Of a stretch of DNA of 64,000 bases, positions 8,413-16,692 are shown one piece after another. Source of the stretch: Saccharospirillum sp043196875. GTDB lineage: Bacteria > Pseudomonadota > Gammaproteobacteria > Pseudomonadales > Natronospirillaceae. The translations under genes were made by a program, and so were the position numbers. The stretch spans positions 62,001 through 126,000 of the forward strand of contig NZ_JBEBMX010000008.1 of the NCBI RefSeq assembly GCF_043196875.1, read 5' to 3'. Position 1 is the first letter of the stretch; each line of letters starts with the position of its first letter. The notes beneath the pieces were generated by a model. It did not search any database, was not told the DNA's origin, and was given only the letters and a program-made list of their open reading frames with translations.

Positions 8413-9840
8413 ATGACTTCAGATATTGGCATCGTTCATCTGGGCCTGGGCGCTTTTCATCGCGCCCATCAGGCGGCCTATGTGCAGGCTTATTGCGACC
8501 GCACCGGCGATACCGGCTGGGGTATTTGCGCGGCTAACTTACGCTCCAACGCAACGCTGGTCGACGACCTGGCAACGGCCGATTATCGCTATCATCTGGT
8601 GGCGTTTTCCGACCGCGAACATTACCAGATCAACAGCATCGACAGCATTCAGCGCACCCTGTTCAGCGGCCGCGACAGTAACGGCAACTGGGGCCGCGAC
8701 CTGGATGCATTGCTCGAACAACTGAGCGACCCGTCGGTGCACATCGTCACCTTAACGGTCACCGAAAAGGGCTACTTTTTAAGCCCTGCCGAAGGCCGTT
8801 TATTAACCGACGCCGACGACCTGGCCGCCGACATTAAAAACCCGCAACAACCACGCACTGCGCCGGGCATTCTGGTGGCAGCACTGCGCCGCCGTCGTGC
8901 CGCCGACACCGCGCCTTTCACCGTGCTCAGTTGCGACAACATGCCGCATAACGGCGCACGTACGCGCAGCGCCGTTATGCAATTGGCTGCGCTGCACGAC
9001 GCCGATTTGGCGCAATGGATTGCCGACGAAGTCGCCTTTCCGTCGAGCATGGTCGACCGCATCGTACCGGCCATGACCGACGCCGAATTCGAGCGCCTGA
9101 AAACCCTGGGCATCGACGACCACAACGCCGTGGTCAGCGAAGCCTTTACTCAATGGGTTATCGAAGATCACTTCCCCAGCGGCCGCCCCGACTGGCAGGA
9201 AGACGGCGTGCAAATGGTCGCCGACGTAGCGCCATTCGAGACCATGAAACTGCGCCTGCTCAACGGCAGCCATTCGTTGCTGGCTTATCTGGGCAGCCTG
9301 GCCGGTTTCGAAACCGTCGCCGACACCGTGGGCAACGCCACCATTCGCGACTTCCTGCGTCGCTATATGTTGAGCGAAGCCGCGCCGACTTTGTCCATGC
9401 CCGAAGGCACCGACCTGCACGACTACTGCGATAAACTGCTGCAACGTTTTGCCAACGACAGCCTGAACCACCGGCTGCATCAAATCGCTATGGACGGCTC
9501 GCAGAAGCTGCCGCAACGTTGGTTAAGCGGTGCTCAAGAGCAGCGCCAGAAAGACGCCGACCTGCCCTGCACCGCGCTCGGCATCGCCGCCTGGATTCGC
9601 TACTGCCAGGGTGTCGATTTAGCCGGCCAAAGCTACCCGGTGAGCGACCCGCTGGCCGACGACCTGGCGCAACTGCATCAGCAACACAGCGAGGTGGCAG
9701 CGCTGGTTGCAGCCTTCTTCGCACAAAGCGCTGTCTTCCCCACCGCCCTGGCCCAAGACAGCCACTTTGTCAGCCAAGTATGTGAATGCTACAAAGCACT
9801 GGAACAAACGCTGCGCTTCCAGCAAGACTGGCCCGCCTGA
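8413..9840 (+). CDS. uxuB: Fructuronate reductase (mannitol dehydrogenase family)
   Basis: A 475-aa NADH-dependent oxidoreductase that reduces D-fructuronate to D-mannonate, linking UxaC to ManD. The N-terminus IGIVHLGLGAFHRAHQA is the Rossmann nucleotide-binding start of the long-chain mannitol dehydrogenase family, and KLRLLNGSHSLLAYLG carries the conserved Lys, Asn and His active-site residues. I place the start at the ATG at 8413; the frame is open to a TTG at 8383 that overlaps manD, but the extra residues are not family-like. Mannitol or altronate oxidoreductase activity is possible in this family; context favours fructuronate. Confidence 0.87.
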   Translation: MTSDIGIVHLGLGAFHRAHQAAYVQAYCDRTGDTGWGICAANLRSNATLVDDLATADYRYHLVAFSDREHYQINSIDSIQRTLFSGRDSNGNWGRDLDALLEQLSDPSVHIVTLTVTEKGYFLSPAEGRLLTDADDLAADIKNPQQPRTAPGILVAALRRRRAADTAPFTVLSCDNMPHNGARTRSAVMQLAALHDADLAQWIADEVAFPSSMVDRIVPAMTDAEFERLKTLGIDDHNAVVSEAFTQWVIEDHFPSGRPDWQEDGVQMVADVAPFETMKLRLLNGSHSLLAYLGSLAGFETVADTVGNATIRDFLRRYMLSEAAPTLSMPEGTDLHDYCDKLLQRFANDSLNHRLHQIAMDGSQKLPQRWLSGAQEQRQKDADLPCTALGIAAWIRYCQGVDLAGQSYPVSDPLADDLAQLHQQHSEVAALVAAFFAQSAVFPTALAQDSHFVSQVCECYKALEQTLRFQQDWPA

Positions 9841-9859
9841 CCGGGCGGCCATCCCAACC

Positions 9860-9873
9860 TTGACCCATATCAA
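9860..9873. promoter_or_regulatory. Near-consensus FNR/ANR box upstream of hemN
   Basis: TTGAC-CCAT-ATCAA matches the FNR/ANR consensus TTGAT-N4-ATCAA at nine of ten defined positions and lies 72 bp before the hemN ATG. Oxygen-independent coproporphyrinogen oxidase genes are classic FNR/ANR targets, so induction under low oxygen is expected. Confidence 0.6.
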
Positions 9874-9945
9874 AACGCGACCGAGCGGAAGGCGGCACAC
9901 TGCCGCCATTCCATTACTGAACTCACAGAAGCCGGTCCGCTCGCC

Positions 9946-11301
9946 ATGCAACTCGCCCTCTACGAAAAATACGATCTGCGCCTGCCACGCTACACCAGCT
10001 ACCCCACTGCGCCGCATTTTCACTCTGGAATCGACGGCGAACAGCTGAGCCAATGGCTGGGCGAACTGGACCCAGAACAACCGCTGTCGCTCTACCTGCA
10101 CGTGCCCTACTGCGAAAAAATGTGTTGGTTTTGCGGCTGCAATACGCAGATCACCCATCGCTACCAACCGGTCGGCCAATACGTCGACTTACTGCTCGAA
10201 GAAATCGACCAGCGCCTGTCACTGTTGCCGCCAGGCCAACGCTTTAAAGTCGCCCATCTGCACTTCGGCGGCGGCAGCCCGACCATCCTTTCCGCCGCCG
10301 ATTTAACCCGCATCATGGACCAGCTGCGCAGCCGACTGGATATTTTGCCGGACGCCGAAGTCGCTCTGGAAATGGACCCGCGCACCTCGACCGAGGCCTT
10401 TATCGACGCCATGGCTGCCAACGGTTTCAACCGCGCCAGCATCGGCATCCAGGACTTCAACCCGGCGGTACAAAAAGCCGTCAACCGCGAACAAAGCCTC
10501 GAGGAAGTCGCCGCCATCATCGAGCAACTGCGCGCCAAAGGTATTAACGGCATCAACGTCGACCTGATGTACGGCCTGCCCAACCAGAGCGTCGCAACCC
10601 TGATCGACACCGTCGACCAAACCATCGGCCTGCGCCCAGACCGCCTGTCGATATTCGGCTACGCCCACGTCCCCTGGATGAAGAAACACCAGCAAGTCAT
10701 CGCCACCGACAGCCTGCCGGGCGTAGAAGACCGCTGGGCGCAATACGAAGCCATCCAAAACCGCCTGGCCGCCCACGGCTACCAGGCCATCGGCCTCGAC
10801 CACTTCGCCCACGCCAACGACAGCCTCGCCATCGCCCAGCGCAACGGCAAACTGCACCGCAACTTCCAGGGCTACACCACCGACAACGCCGAAGCCCTAA
10901 TCGCCTTTGGCCCCTCAGCCATTTCCTCACTGCCGCAGGGCTACGCCCAAAACCTCACCGGCGTCGGCGACTGGCGCAAAGCCATCGCCCAAGGCCAAAG
11001 CGCCCTCGCCAAAGGCGTCGCTGTCGATGCCGAAGACACCCTGCGCCGCGACATCATCAACCGCCTAATGTGCGACCTATCAGTAGACCTAAACGACGTC
11101 TGCGCCCAACACCACAGCTTCCCGGATCGGTTTCTACCGGAGTTAGACCGAGTTCGCGAAATGACCGGTGACGGCATTGTGGAAGTAGAGGGTTGGCGGA
11201 TTCAGTTGACCGAGACTGGGCGCCCGTTGGTTAGAGCGGTGTGTGCGGCTTTTGATGGGTATTTGGAGCAGAGCGAACAGAGGCATTCGGCGGCGGTTTA
11301 G
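9946..11301 (+). CDS. hemN: Oxygen-independent coproporphyrinogen III dehydrogenase
   Basis: A 451-aa radical-SAM enzyme that converts coproporphyrinogen III to protoporphyrinogen IX without oxygen, a late step in haem synthesis. The N-terminal RYTSYPTAPHF motif and the iron-sulfur cluster motif C56-x3-C60-x2-C63 with a further Cys at 65 (PYCEKMCWFCGC) identify true HemN rather than the HemW chaperone. HFGGGSPT and the EMDPRT SAM-binding motif follow. It is a single gene preceded by an FNR box at 9860-9873. Codon choice becomes visibly more A/T-ending in the last 100 bases, where the accessory region begins. Confidence 0.95.
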   Translation: MQLALYEKYDLRLPRYTSYPTAPHFHSGIDGEQLSQWLGELDPEQPLSLYLHVPYCEKMCWFCGCNTQITHRYQPVGQYVDLLLEEIDQRLSLLPPGQRFKVAHLHFGGGSPTILSAADLTRIMDQLRSRLDILPDAEVALEMDPRTSTEAFIDAMAANGFNRASIGIQDFNPAVQKAVNREQSLEEVAAIIEQLRAKGINGINVDLMYGLPNQSVATLIDTVDQTIGLRPDRLSIFGYAHVPWMKKHQQVIATDSLPGVEDRWAQYEAIQNRLAAHGYQAIGLDHFAHANDSLAIAQRNGKLHRNFQGYTTDNAEALIAFGPSAISSLPQGYAQNLTGVGDWRKAIAQGQSALAKGVAVDAEDTLRRDIINRLMCDLSVDLNDVCAQHHSFPDRFLPELDRVREMTGDGIVEVEGWRIQLTETGRPLVRAVCAAFDGYLEQSEQRHSAAV

Positions 11302-11782
11302 AGGGCGGGCTGAACCAGATCTATAAGTGGCTTTATAAGTTGTTGTATTAGTGGGAGTTTTATTCGGAAATGCCTGATTCTGGATAACTCCCGCTACCTC
11401 TTCCAAGCAATTCCCTTCCCAAAAGCGGACACAAACGCGCCTGTCTTTCTTGAACCTCATCACAGAGTGAAGGCATTCTGTCGAAACTGCTGTATGCGGT
11501 TACAACTCGAGGAATTGGTGTGCCTTGTAGCTGGCCGGGCGGTAGCGTTTTAAAGCAAAATTATTTAGTTTTCAGCGTCGTCACTGAATTATAAATTAAA
11601 TGAGTGCATTAGGAGATTGAAAACTCCTTACTTACGGGCTACGCCTTTATATGAAAATAAAATATTCATTAATCTATAGCCGGCCAAGCGAATACACCTA
11701 GATAACACCAAACTATAAGATCAGCTATAACAATAGGTAATAATTCAGGTAGAAACCAAATCCAAAACCAAAAGGAAATTTA
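11302..11782. other. Gene-free transition from GC-rich chromosome to AT-rich island
   Basis: No convincing coding frame is seen in these 481 bases. The first part keeps a mixed composition; from about 11540 it becomes strongly AT-rich, matching the two genes that follow. A purine-rich ribosome site (AAAAGGAAATTTA) ends it, just before 11783. I see no clear integrase, att repeat or tRNA at this boundary. Confidence 0.6.
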
Positions 11783-12961
11783 ATGAACAACAGAGTTTAC
11801 TATGGGGAGTACTCCCTGAAACATTGGATTAAACTTATACTGAAGCGAAACATCATCCTCCCCGACTACCAACGGTATTTTGTCTGGAGTGAAAATAAAG
11901 TAGAAACCTTGATTGATACATTCAGAAAAAACCAGTTTGTACCTCCAATCACGATTGGATCTTTTAATTCAAATGGAGAAAATACTAATTTAATTCTCGA
12001 TGGACAACAGAGAATCACAAGCATCGTACTAGCATATCTGGGTTTATACCCTGACATTAGCACATACAGAAAGGCCATAGAGGAGTTTGCTAATGACAAT
12101 GACAATCCCAATGAAGAGGAACAATTTGATAACATTTTGGAATGGAATATCAATTCCTTAACAGAAAAAGGAAAAAGCAAGGAAGAAATACTAAGCAACA
12201 TATTAGATAACAACTACAAATCAACCACATTAAATTTGACCGATGATTTTCTTGACAATAATTTCTTAGGATTTTCATACCTTGTTCCAAAAACACTTGA
12301 TGAAAACGAACAACAAAGATACTACTCCTCAGTTTTCAGGAATATTAATATCCAAGGCGAACCATTGCTACCACAGGAAAGCAGAGCTTCACTATACTTT
12401 CTCGACCAGAGCTTGGTTAACCTATTTTCCCCTGATTTCTCTAAAAAAATATCAATAAAAATATTCAACAACACAACGAAATCAGATTTCATAAGATATC
12501 TATCATTGCTGGCACAGTACCACGAAAATGGAGATGAAAAGAAAGTAGCCAGAAGTTACAAACAAAGAATGGAAAAATACTACGAAGAATATATTTATAC
12601 TTCAATCAATGACGAAGTTTCATCTATATTCGGAAAATTCTCAGATATATTTCCGAATAAAAATTATCACACCGGGCTTCACAAACTAGAGGTCTACCTC
12701 CAGGATCTAGGTTATTTCAGAAACTTCTCTTCTATAATCGAAATGGACATGCATTTGTTTGGGATAGTCTATTACGCTCTATTTCTCAATGAAAATATAG
12801 ATACATCCAACTCAAGTAAACTAGCAAAAGACCTAGAAAACTCCATTTCAAAATTCAAAAATGATCCATCTCATCAGAAAAACCCGAACAACCTGGGCCA
12901 TCTAAGAAATCGAATCAAAGAATCAATAAAAATATATGGATACTACCTAACCAATGACTAA
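11783..12961 (+). CDS. DUF262 (ParB/Srx-fold, GmrSD-like N-terminal) protein
   Basis: A 392-aa protein whose first 80 residues carry the DUF262 signatures LPDYQRYFVW (26-35) and DGQQR (73-77), the nucleotide-binding/hydrolysing ParB-like fold found in GmrSD and related restriction factors. FRNINIQGEPLLPQES in the middle is also typical of DUF262 proteins. The C-terminal half is helical and lacks an HNH motif (no DUF1524), so unlike GmrSD this protein is not itself a full nuclease. Base composition is much more AT-rich than hemN upstream. It overlaps the next gene by eight bases, so the two form a unit with a HEPN partner. Function in defence is inference from the fold, the partner and the setting. 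Confidence 0.8.
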   Translation: MNNRVYYGEYSLKHWIKLILKRNIILPDYQRYFVWSENKVETLIDTFRKNQFVPPITIGSFNSNGENTNLILDGQQRITSIVLAYLGLYPDISTYRKAIEEFANDNDNPNEEEQFDNILEWNINSLTEKGKSKEEILSNILDNNYKSTTLNLTDDFLDNNFLGFSYLVPKTLDENEQQRYYSSVFRNINIQGEPLLPQESRASLYFLDQSLVNLFSPDFSKKISIKIFNNTTKSDFIRYLSLLAQYHENGDEKKVARSYKQRMEKYYEEYIYTSINDEVSSIFGKFSDIFPNKNYHTGLHKLEVYLQDLGYFRNFSSIIEMDMHLFGIVYYALFLNENIDTSNSSKLAKDLENSISKFKNDPSHQKNPNNLGHLRNRIKESIKIYGYYLTND

Positions 12962-13706
12962 TAATAATTTCATTTTATCCTCAATATCAACCATGCTTGA
13001 AGATGCCGCCTCTGCTACAAATAGTACAAGCGACGGAATCGAGACATTCCCTTTATGTGATTACATTATGCAGTCGGTTTTTTTGAAAATGACAGGTGCA
13101 CTAGAGCAGAAAATGAAATCTATCACTTGGGAGATGGCAACAAACAATTACGAATATCGATATAAAAGATATTCCAAAAAACCTCTAGGCGAATGTTCTA
13201 GCTACCAAGAGAAGACAAGCGTATACAAAGACCTAATCGATCAAATAGAAAAAGTAAAAAATAGATCTTTTAATCCATCATCCATCAATAAATCAAAAAT
13301 CTTATCCGATACCACTATGCAGGTAGAAAATTCATTTTTTAACTCAAACTTAATGATTTGGGCACAGAGAAGTTTCAATGATTACAGAGCAATTTGGAGT
13401 CTAGTATCCGAAGTCTTTTTCATTAAAGACAAATCTAATTTATTCACTGACAAAAGCCAGCTACCCAGTCCTGTTAGTAATCGAAACTCACTTGTCGACA
13501 TGTATACCAAACACTTGTATCGCCATCGAAATAAAATTGCACACAACACATTATCTTATCAGCAAAACCTACCAACGTTAAATACCTTAGTAGATATCGA
13601 TTACAAGTACGACAACTACTTCGTCTATTTTTCTATATTGATACTGATAGATGAGATTTTCATAACATTATTTAATGAATACCTGAACTCATTGGAAAAC
13701 TACTAA
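12954..13706 (+). CDS. HEPN-domain protein paired with DUF262 (putative RNase effector)
   Basis: A 250-aa, mostly helical protein with the HEPN RX4-6H motif as R192-N-K-I-A-H197 in a late helix. It resembles the MAE_28990/MAE_18760-like HEPN group that is known to occur beside DUF262 genes, although I cannot confirm the subfamily without a profile search. HEPN proteins with this motif are often metal-independent RNases used in abortive infection or toxin systems. The ATG at 12954 lies inside the end of the DUF262 gene, giving an eight-base overlap and coupled translation. AT-rich codon usage matches its partner and not the surrounding chromosome, which indicates acquisition together. Confidence 0.7.
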   Translation: MTNNNFILSSISTMLEDAASATNSTSDGIETFPLCDYIMQSVFLKMTGALEQKMKSITWEMATNNYEYRYKRYSKKPLGECSSYQEKTSVYKDLIDQIEKVKNRSFNPSSINKSKILSDTTMQVENSFFNSNLMIWAQRSFNDYRAIWSLVSEVFFIKDKSNLFTDKSQLPSPVSNRNSLVDMYTKHLYRHRNKIAHNTLSYQQNLPTLNTLVDIDYKYDNYFVYFSILILIDEIFITLFNEYLNSLENY

Positions 13707-13839
13707 AGGCCTATGATCACTCCTAAGATTCACTCCAACTAACCCACTACTTCCAGTTTTCCCAAGTTTTTAGCCCGATTTTAATTGTGACCACCAGACG
13801 ATACTGGACAACTATTGAGACAAGCTTATCGATGCTGGT

Positions 13840-13870
13840 GCAGTTAACAGCTAACTGGACATATATGGAC
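13840..13870. repeat. Copy 1 of a short repeat flanking the IS/RAYT region
   Basis: The segment contains GCAGTTAACAG followed, after CTAACT, by GGACATATATGGAC. The same two blocks occur without the spacer at 16693-16719. The two copies bracket the IS element, the RAYT gene and the VOC remnant. Confidence 0.45.
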
Positions 13871-13904
13871 GCCCGACCATAGTCAAGGCATAGCAGCCCT
13901 TCAG

Positions 13905-13934
13905 GTTGGGCGAAAGCCCAACGCCTTTGTTTTA
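13905..13934 (+). terminator. Rho-independent terminator downstream of the DUF262-HEPN pair
   Basis: A perfect hairpin GTTGGGC-GAAA-GCCCAAC with a stable GNRA-type loop is followed by a T-rich run (GCCTTTGTTTTATTTT). It lies about 200 bp after the HEPN stop and is probably the operon's transcription end. Confidence 0.65.
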
Positions 13935-13950
13935 TTTTGTCACTGCCATT

Positions 13951-13982
13951 ATAAAAAGCTAAAAGGATAAAAAGCTAAAAGG
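13951..13982. repeat. Tandem 16-bp duplication next to the IS left end
   Basis: ATAAAAAGCTAAAAGG occurs twice with no gap (13951-13966 and 13967-13982), ending 6 bp before the insertion sequence. It looks like a local slippage duplication. Confidence 0.75.
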
Positions 13983-14050
13983 ACACCCTGACCTGCCCCC
14001 AACTTTCTAATCCAAAGCGAACTTAGTAATGTTCATCACCAGAGAGGACG

Positions 14051-14320
14051 ATGAACATGAAGAAGCGATTCACCGAAGAACAGATCATCCCCATCCTGAA
14101 GGAAGCCGAAGCGGGTTTGCCCGTCAAAGAGCTGTGCCGGAAGTACAGTATCTCGGATGCCACCTTTTATACCTGGCGGAAGAAGTACGGCGGCCTTGAA
14201 GTCTCTGAGGCCCGTCGCCTCAAAGCCTTGGAAGACGAGAACGCCCGGCTTAAAAAGCTGCTGGCCGAGTCCATGCTGGATACCGAAGCCCTGAAGGTAG
14301 CGCTGAACCGAAAGTACTGA
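14051..14320 (+). CDS. IS3-family transposase OrfA (DNA-binding subunit)
   Basis: An 89-aa protein with a helix-turn-helix at about residues 8-45 (KRFTEEQIIPILKEAEAG, then VKELCRKYSISDATFYTWR) and a leucine-zipper-like tail (LKALEDENARLKKLLAES) for multimerisation. It binds the element's inverted repeats. OrfB lies in the -1 frame. A possible slippery stretch AAAAAG (14252-14257) is placed directly after the last stop of the -1 frame (TAA at 14251-14253), so a -1 shift there would give an OrfAB fusion; another candidate slip site is CGAAAG near the end of orfA. Confidence 0.92.
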   Translation: MNMKKRFTEEQIIPILKEAEAGLPVKELCRKYSISDATFYTWRKKYGGLEVSEARRLKALEDENARLKKLLAESMLDTEALKVALNRKY

Positions 14321-14352
14321 CCGTCGAGAACAAGCGCGAGGCGGTACGCTCC

Positions 14353-15189
14353 ATGCTCTTACAAACCCAGGTATCGGAGCGCAAAGCCTGTTCACTCGTC
14401 GGGTTATCCCGCGCCACCTTAAGGTATCAGCCCAGGCTGTCTGTAGAGGATCGGGTGTTGTCAGATCGCATTCGATCCATTGCCTATGAGCGTCGCCGGC
14501 TCGGTTACCGGCGGGTCCATCAGATGTTGCGTCGAGAGGGAACGGAGGTGAACCACAAGAAGGTCTACCGACTGTATCGCGAAGCCGGACTGGCGGTTCG
14601 CAAACGCAAGCGCCGTCACGGCGTGATGGTTGAGCGACAGCCGCTGATATTACCTGAAGCGCCGAACCACACCTGGTCAATGGATTTTGTCATGGATGCG
14701 TTGGCCACGGGTCGTCGCATCAAATGCCTGACCATCGTGGATGACTTCACCAAGGAGTGCCTGGATATTCCGGTTGCCATGGGAATAACCGGTAACCAAG
14801 TGGTTCGAACACTCGATGCCATTGCCGCTTTCAGAGGCTATCCGAAGGCGATCAGAACCGATCAAGGTCCGGAGTTTACGGGCAAGGCGTTGGATCAATG
14901 GGCGTATGACAACGGCGTAGAGCTGAAATTGATCCAGCCGGGAAAGCCCACGCAAAATGGTTACATCGAGAGTTTTAATGGGAAGTTCCGGGACGAATGT
15001 CTTAATGAACATTGGTTCCGAGACTTGGCGCATGCGCGGGACGAAATCAACCGTTGGCGACTGGATTACAATGAATGCCGACCGCACTCATCGCTGGATT
15101 ATCAAACGCCTTTGGAGTTTGCAGCGATGGTTCGAAAGGCGACAAAAGGTTCAAACGTAACGGACATTACTAGGACGCCGCTGGAGTGA
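14353..15189 (+). CDS. IS3-family transposase OrfB (DDE integrase-core catalytic subunit)
   Basis: A 278-aa rve-type DDE transposase. The N-terminal HTH_21 region (RRLGYRRVHQMLRREG) is followed by the catalytic core with D in WSMDFVMDAL, D in IRTDQGPEFTG and E in NGYIESFNGKFRDECLN, then the HSSLDYQTPLEF end typical of the family. I list the first internal ATG, but the frame is open from 14254, and the N-terminal residues KVLTVENKREAV encoded upstream are conserved in IS407-type OrfB. The natural product is therefore probably an OrfAB fusion made by programmed -1 frameshifting. Confidence 0.93.
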   Translation: MLLQTQVSERKACSLVGLSRATLRYQPRLSVEDRVLSDRIRSIAYERRRLGYRRVHQMLRREGTEVNHKKVYRLYREAGLAVRKRKRRHGVMVERQPLILPEAPNHTWSMDFVMDALATGRRIKCLTIVDDFTKECLDIPVAMGITGNQVVRTLDAIAAFRGYPKAIRTDQGPEFTGKALDQWAYDNGVELKLIQPGKPTQNGYIESFNGKFRDECLNEHWFRDLAHARDEINRWRLDYNECRPHSSLDYQTPLEFAAMVRKATKGSNVTDITRTPLE

Positions 15190-15381
15190 ATCTTGGGGGC
15201 AGGTCAACCCAACATAGCGTAGACGGCGCTTAAAACTTCAAACATGCAACACGTTTCAGTTGCCGTATTAATGGTTAATTCGTCCAATCCTAATGTGGAG
15301 TGTATACGCAGCGTTATTACCGGATTTCAGGCACAACGAAACACTGAAGAAGATCAGTAGGCGGAAGTTTTAAGGCTTGTA

Positions 15382-16380
15382 TTATTGAGTCAACAGTACC
15401 GAAGCAGAGCGCCCTGGCGTTCGTTGGTACCCTAACTTTTGGCATGCACTGATCAACGAATGTGTTGAGCCAACTAAATTCTTAAATGAGCTTTCGAAGT
15501 GCGTTGAAGTATAGAGCCATTTGTCAGTATCGATATTGAGTCGCTCCAAAATCGGCGGAAGCGAATCATCCATACGGCCTCGTTTATTTTTGCGAATTTG
15601 CCGTCCTGTCCAATCCAACAGTTCCAGGTAATCTTGAAGCCGAAAAGGTAAGCCTGCCGGCATATCCTGGCGGTGGTACCCAGCAAAAGGGTGTAGTTCT
15701 TTCGGTTGCTCCGGTCGAGTTGAGTTGTCACTGGTTTGTACTTTCCTAATCCGTTGTTGTGCTGAGGTATAGTCTGACCGTTCCGGGCTATTGGCCATTT
15801 TGGCTCTGATGGGATTGAGATCGACATACGCTAAGCAAGCGGCTAGCGCCCTTTCATCTAGTAGCGCTTGAGATTTAAAACGACCTTCCCAGAAGCGGCC
15901 TGTGCACTGATCTTCCGCATTCGCTTGCCGGGCAATGCCTTCGTTCAATACCCGCATAAACCAGCTGATGTCCATCAGATGGTCGCGCCACTGTACAACC
16001 AGGCTTTCTACAGCTTCGATTTCGGCTTCCGTTTGAAGGGAACGGGTTAAATACCGGTGTGTCAGGGTGGTTCCATTGAACAAGGTGTGCCATCGGCCAA
16101 TCACTTCACTCGTGCTCCAAGCTTTAGCCTTATCCGCATTGATATGGAGCACAATATGATAGTGATTGGACATCACCGCATAGGCACAAACATCCAGCGC
16201 AAAGACTTGGGCCAACTCTAGTATTCGATTTTCGATCCAGCCGCGCCGGTGTTCGTAGTCCACGCCTGTCTGCTGATCCAGACCACACAGAAACGCTCGC
16301 CGTACACAGCGGGAGACGCAGTGGTAATAGGGTGTTGCTTCGAGTGAGATGAGACTCTTCCTTGGTTTAGGCATATCCAT
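15382..16380 (-). CDS. rayT: REP-associated tyrosine transposase (RAYT, Y1/HUH family)
   Basis: A 332-aa protein of the IS200/IS605-like Y1 transposase superfamily. The HUH metal site is HYH at residues 73-75 (MSNHYHIVLH), and the RAYT-type middle motif CTGRFWEGRFKSQALLDE and LAYVDLNPIRA are clear. Such proteins process REP hairpins and are thought to spread them; two identical 25-bp REP-like sequences occur in this window at 29279 and 60541. The C-terminal 100 residues extend beyond the minimal domain, as in long RAYTs. No left/right ends typical of an autonomous IS are seen, so it is probably a domesticated single-copy gene. It is followed upstream by a broken VOC gene. Confidence 0.85.
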   Translation of the reverse strand: MDMPKPRKSLISLEATPYYHCVSRCVRRAFLCGLDQQTGVDYEHRRGWIENRILELAQVFALDVCAYAVMSNHYHIVLHINADKAKAWSTSEVIGRWHTLFNGTTLTHRYLTRSLQTEAEIEAVESLVVQWRDHLMDISWFMRVLNEGIARQANAEDQCTGRFWEGRFKSQALLDERALAACLAYVDLNPIRAKMANSPERSDYTSAQQRIRKVQTSDNSTRPEQPKELHPFAGYHRQDMPAGLPFRLQDYLELLDWTGRQIRKNKRGRMDDSLPPILERLNIDTDKWLYTSTHFESSFKNLVGSTHSLISACQKLGYQRTPGRSASVLLTQ

Positions 16381-16429
16381 CGACCCTGATAAATATACAG
16401 TAGTCTGATGTTGGCGCTGTAGAGCCTAG

Positions 16430-16663
16430 GTGTCAAGGCTTAAGGTGGGTGTCCAGGTAGTTCACGAAGTCGCGCCGAAGGAAGTCTCCGAGTGCATCCT
16501 GTCACTTCCCGCCAGCTCTGAGGCAGAAGTGGATTCACTCGTGAGTAGAGTTCGAGCCGCTGGAGGAGAAATTGCCGCCGGTCCGGAAAGGGAATCGTGG
16601 GGATACTCGGCCACGTTCAAGGATCTGGACGGCCATGTCTGGATGGCTGTCCATTCGCTGTAA
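16430..16663 (+). pseudogene. C-terminal fragment of a VOC/glyoxalase-family protein
   Basis: The frame from about 16470 encodes LSLPASSEAEVDSLVSR, then GYSATFKDLDGHVWMAVHSL, the second half of a VOC fold with the usual metal-ligand-region FKDLDGHVW. The N-terminal half is missing, and the first dozen residues of the open frame do not look family-like. The break lies next to the RAYT gene, so rearrangement there probably destroyed it. The 175-bp gap on the other side of the RAYT gene (15207-15381) has a 38-codon frame that could be a VOC N-terminus, but I could not establish that the two belong together. Confidence 0.6.
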
Positions 16664-16692
16664 GCGAGAACCTGCTGGCAGCTAATAGGATG

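Larger units (their letters stand above)
13989..15206 (+). mobile_element. IS3-family insertion sequence, IS407-like group, apparently intact
   Basis: A 1218-bp element with perfect 14-bp terminal inverted repeats: TGACCTGCCCCCAA at 13989-14002 and its exact reverse complement at 15193-15206. The ends are 5'-TG...CA-3' as in all IS3 elements. The four bases ACCC occur immediately outside both ends (13985-13988 and 15207-15210), a 4-bp target duplication as expected for the IS407 group. It contains orfA and orfB in the usual offset frames. Perfect ends, intact frames and an intact target duplication indicate a recent insertion that could still be active. Confidence 0.93.

Noticed and set aside
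15244..15360. 38-codon frame MQHVSVAVLMVNSSNP..., possible VOC N-terminus of the fragment at 16430
   Set aside because: The resemblance is too short, and the family subtype of the C-terminal fragment seems different; listed only as a possibility.
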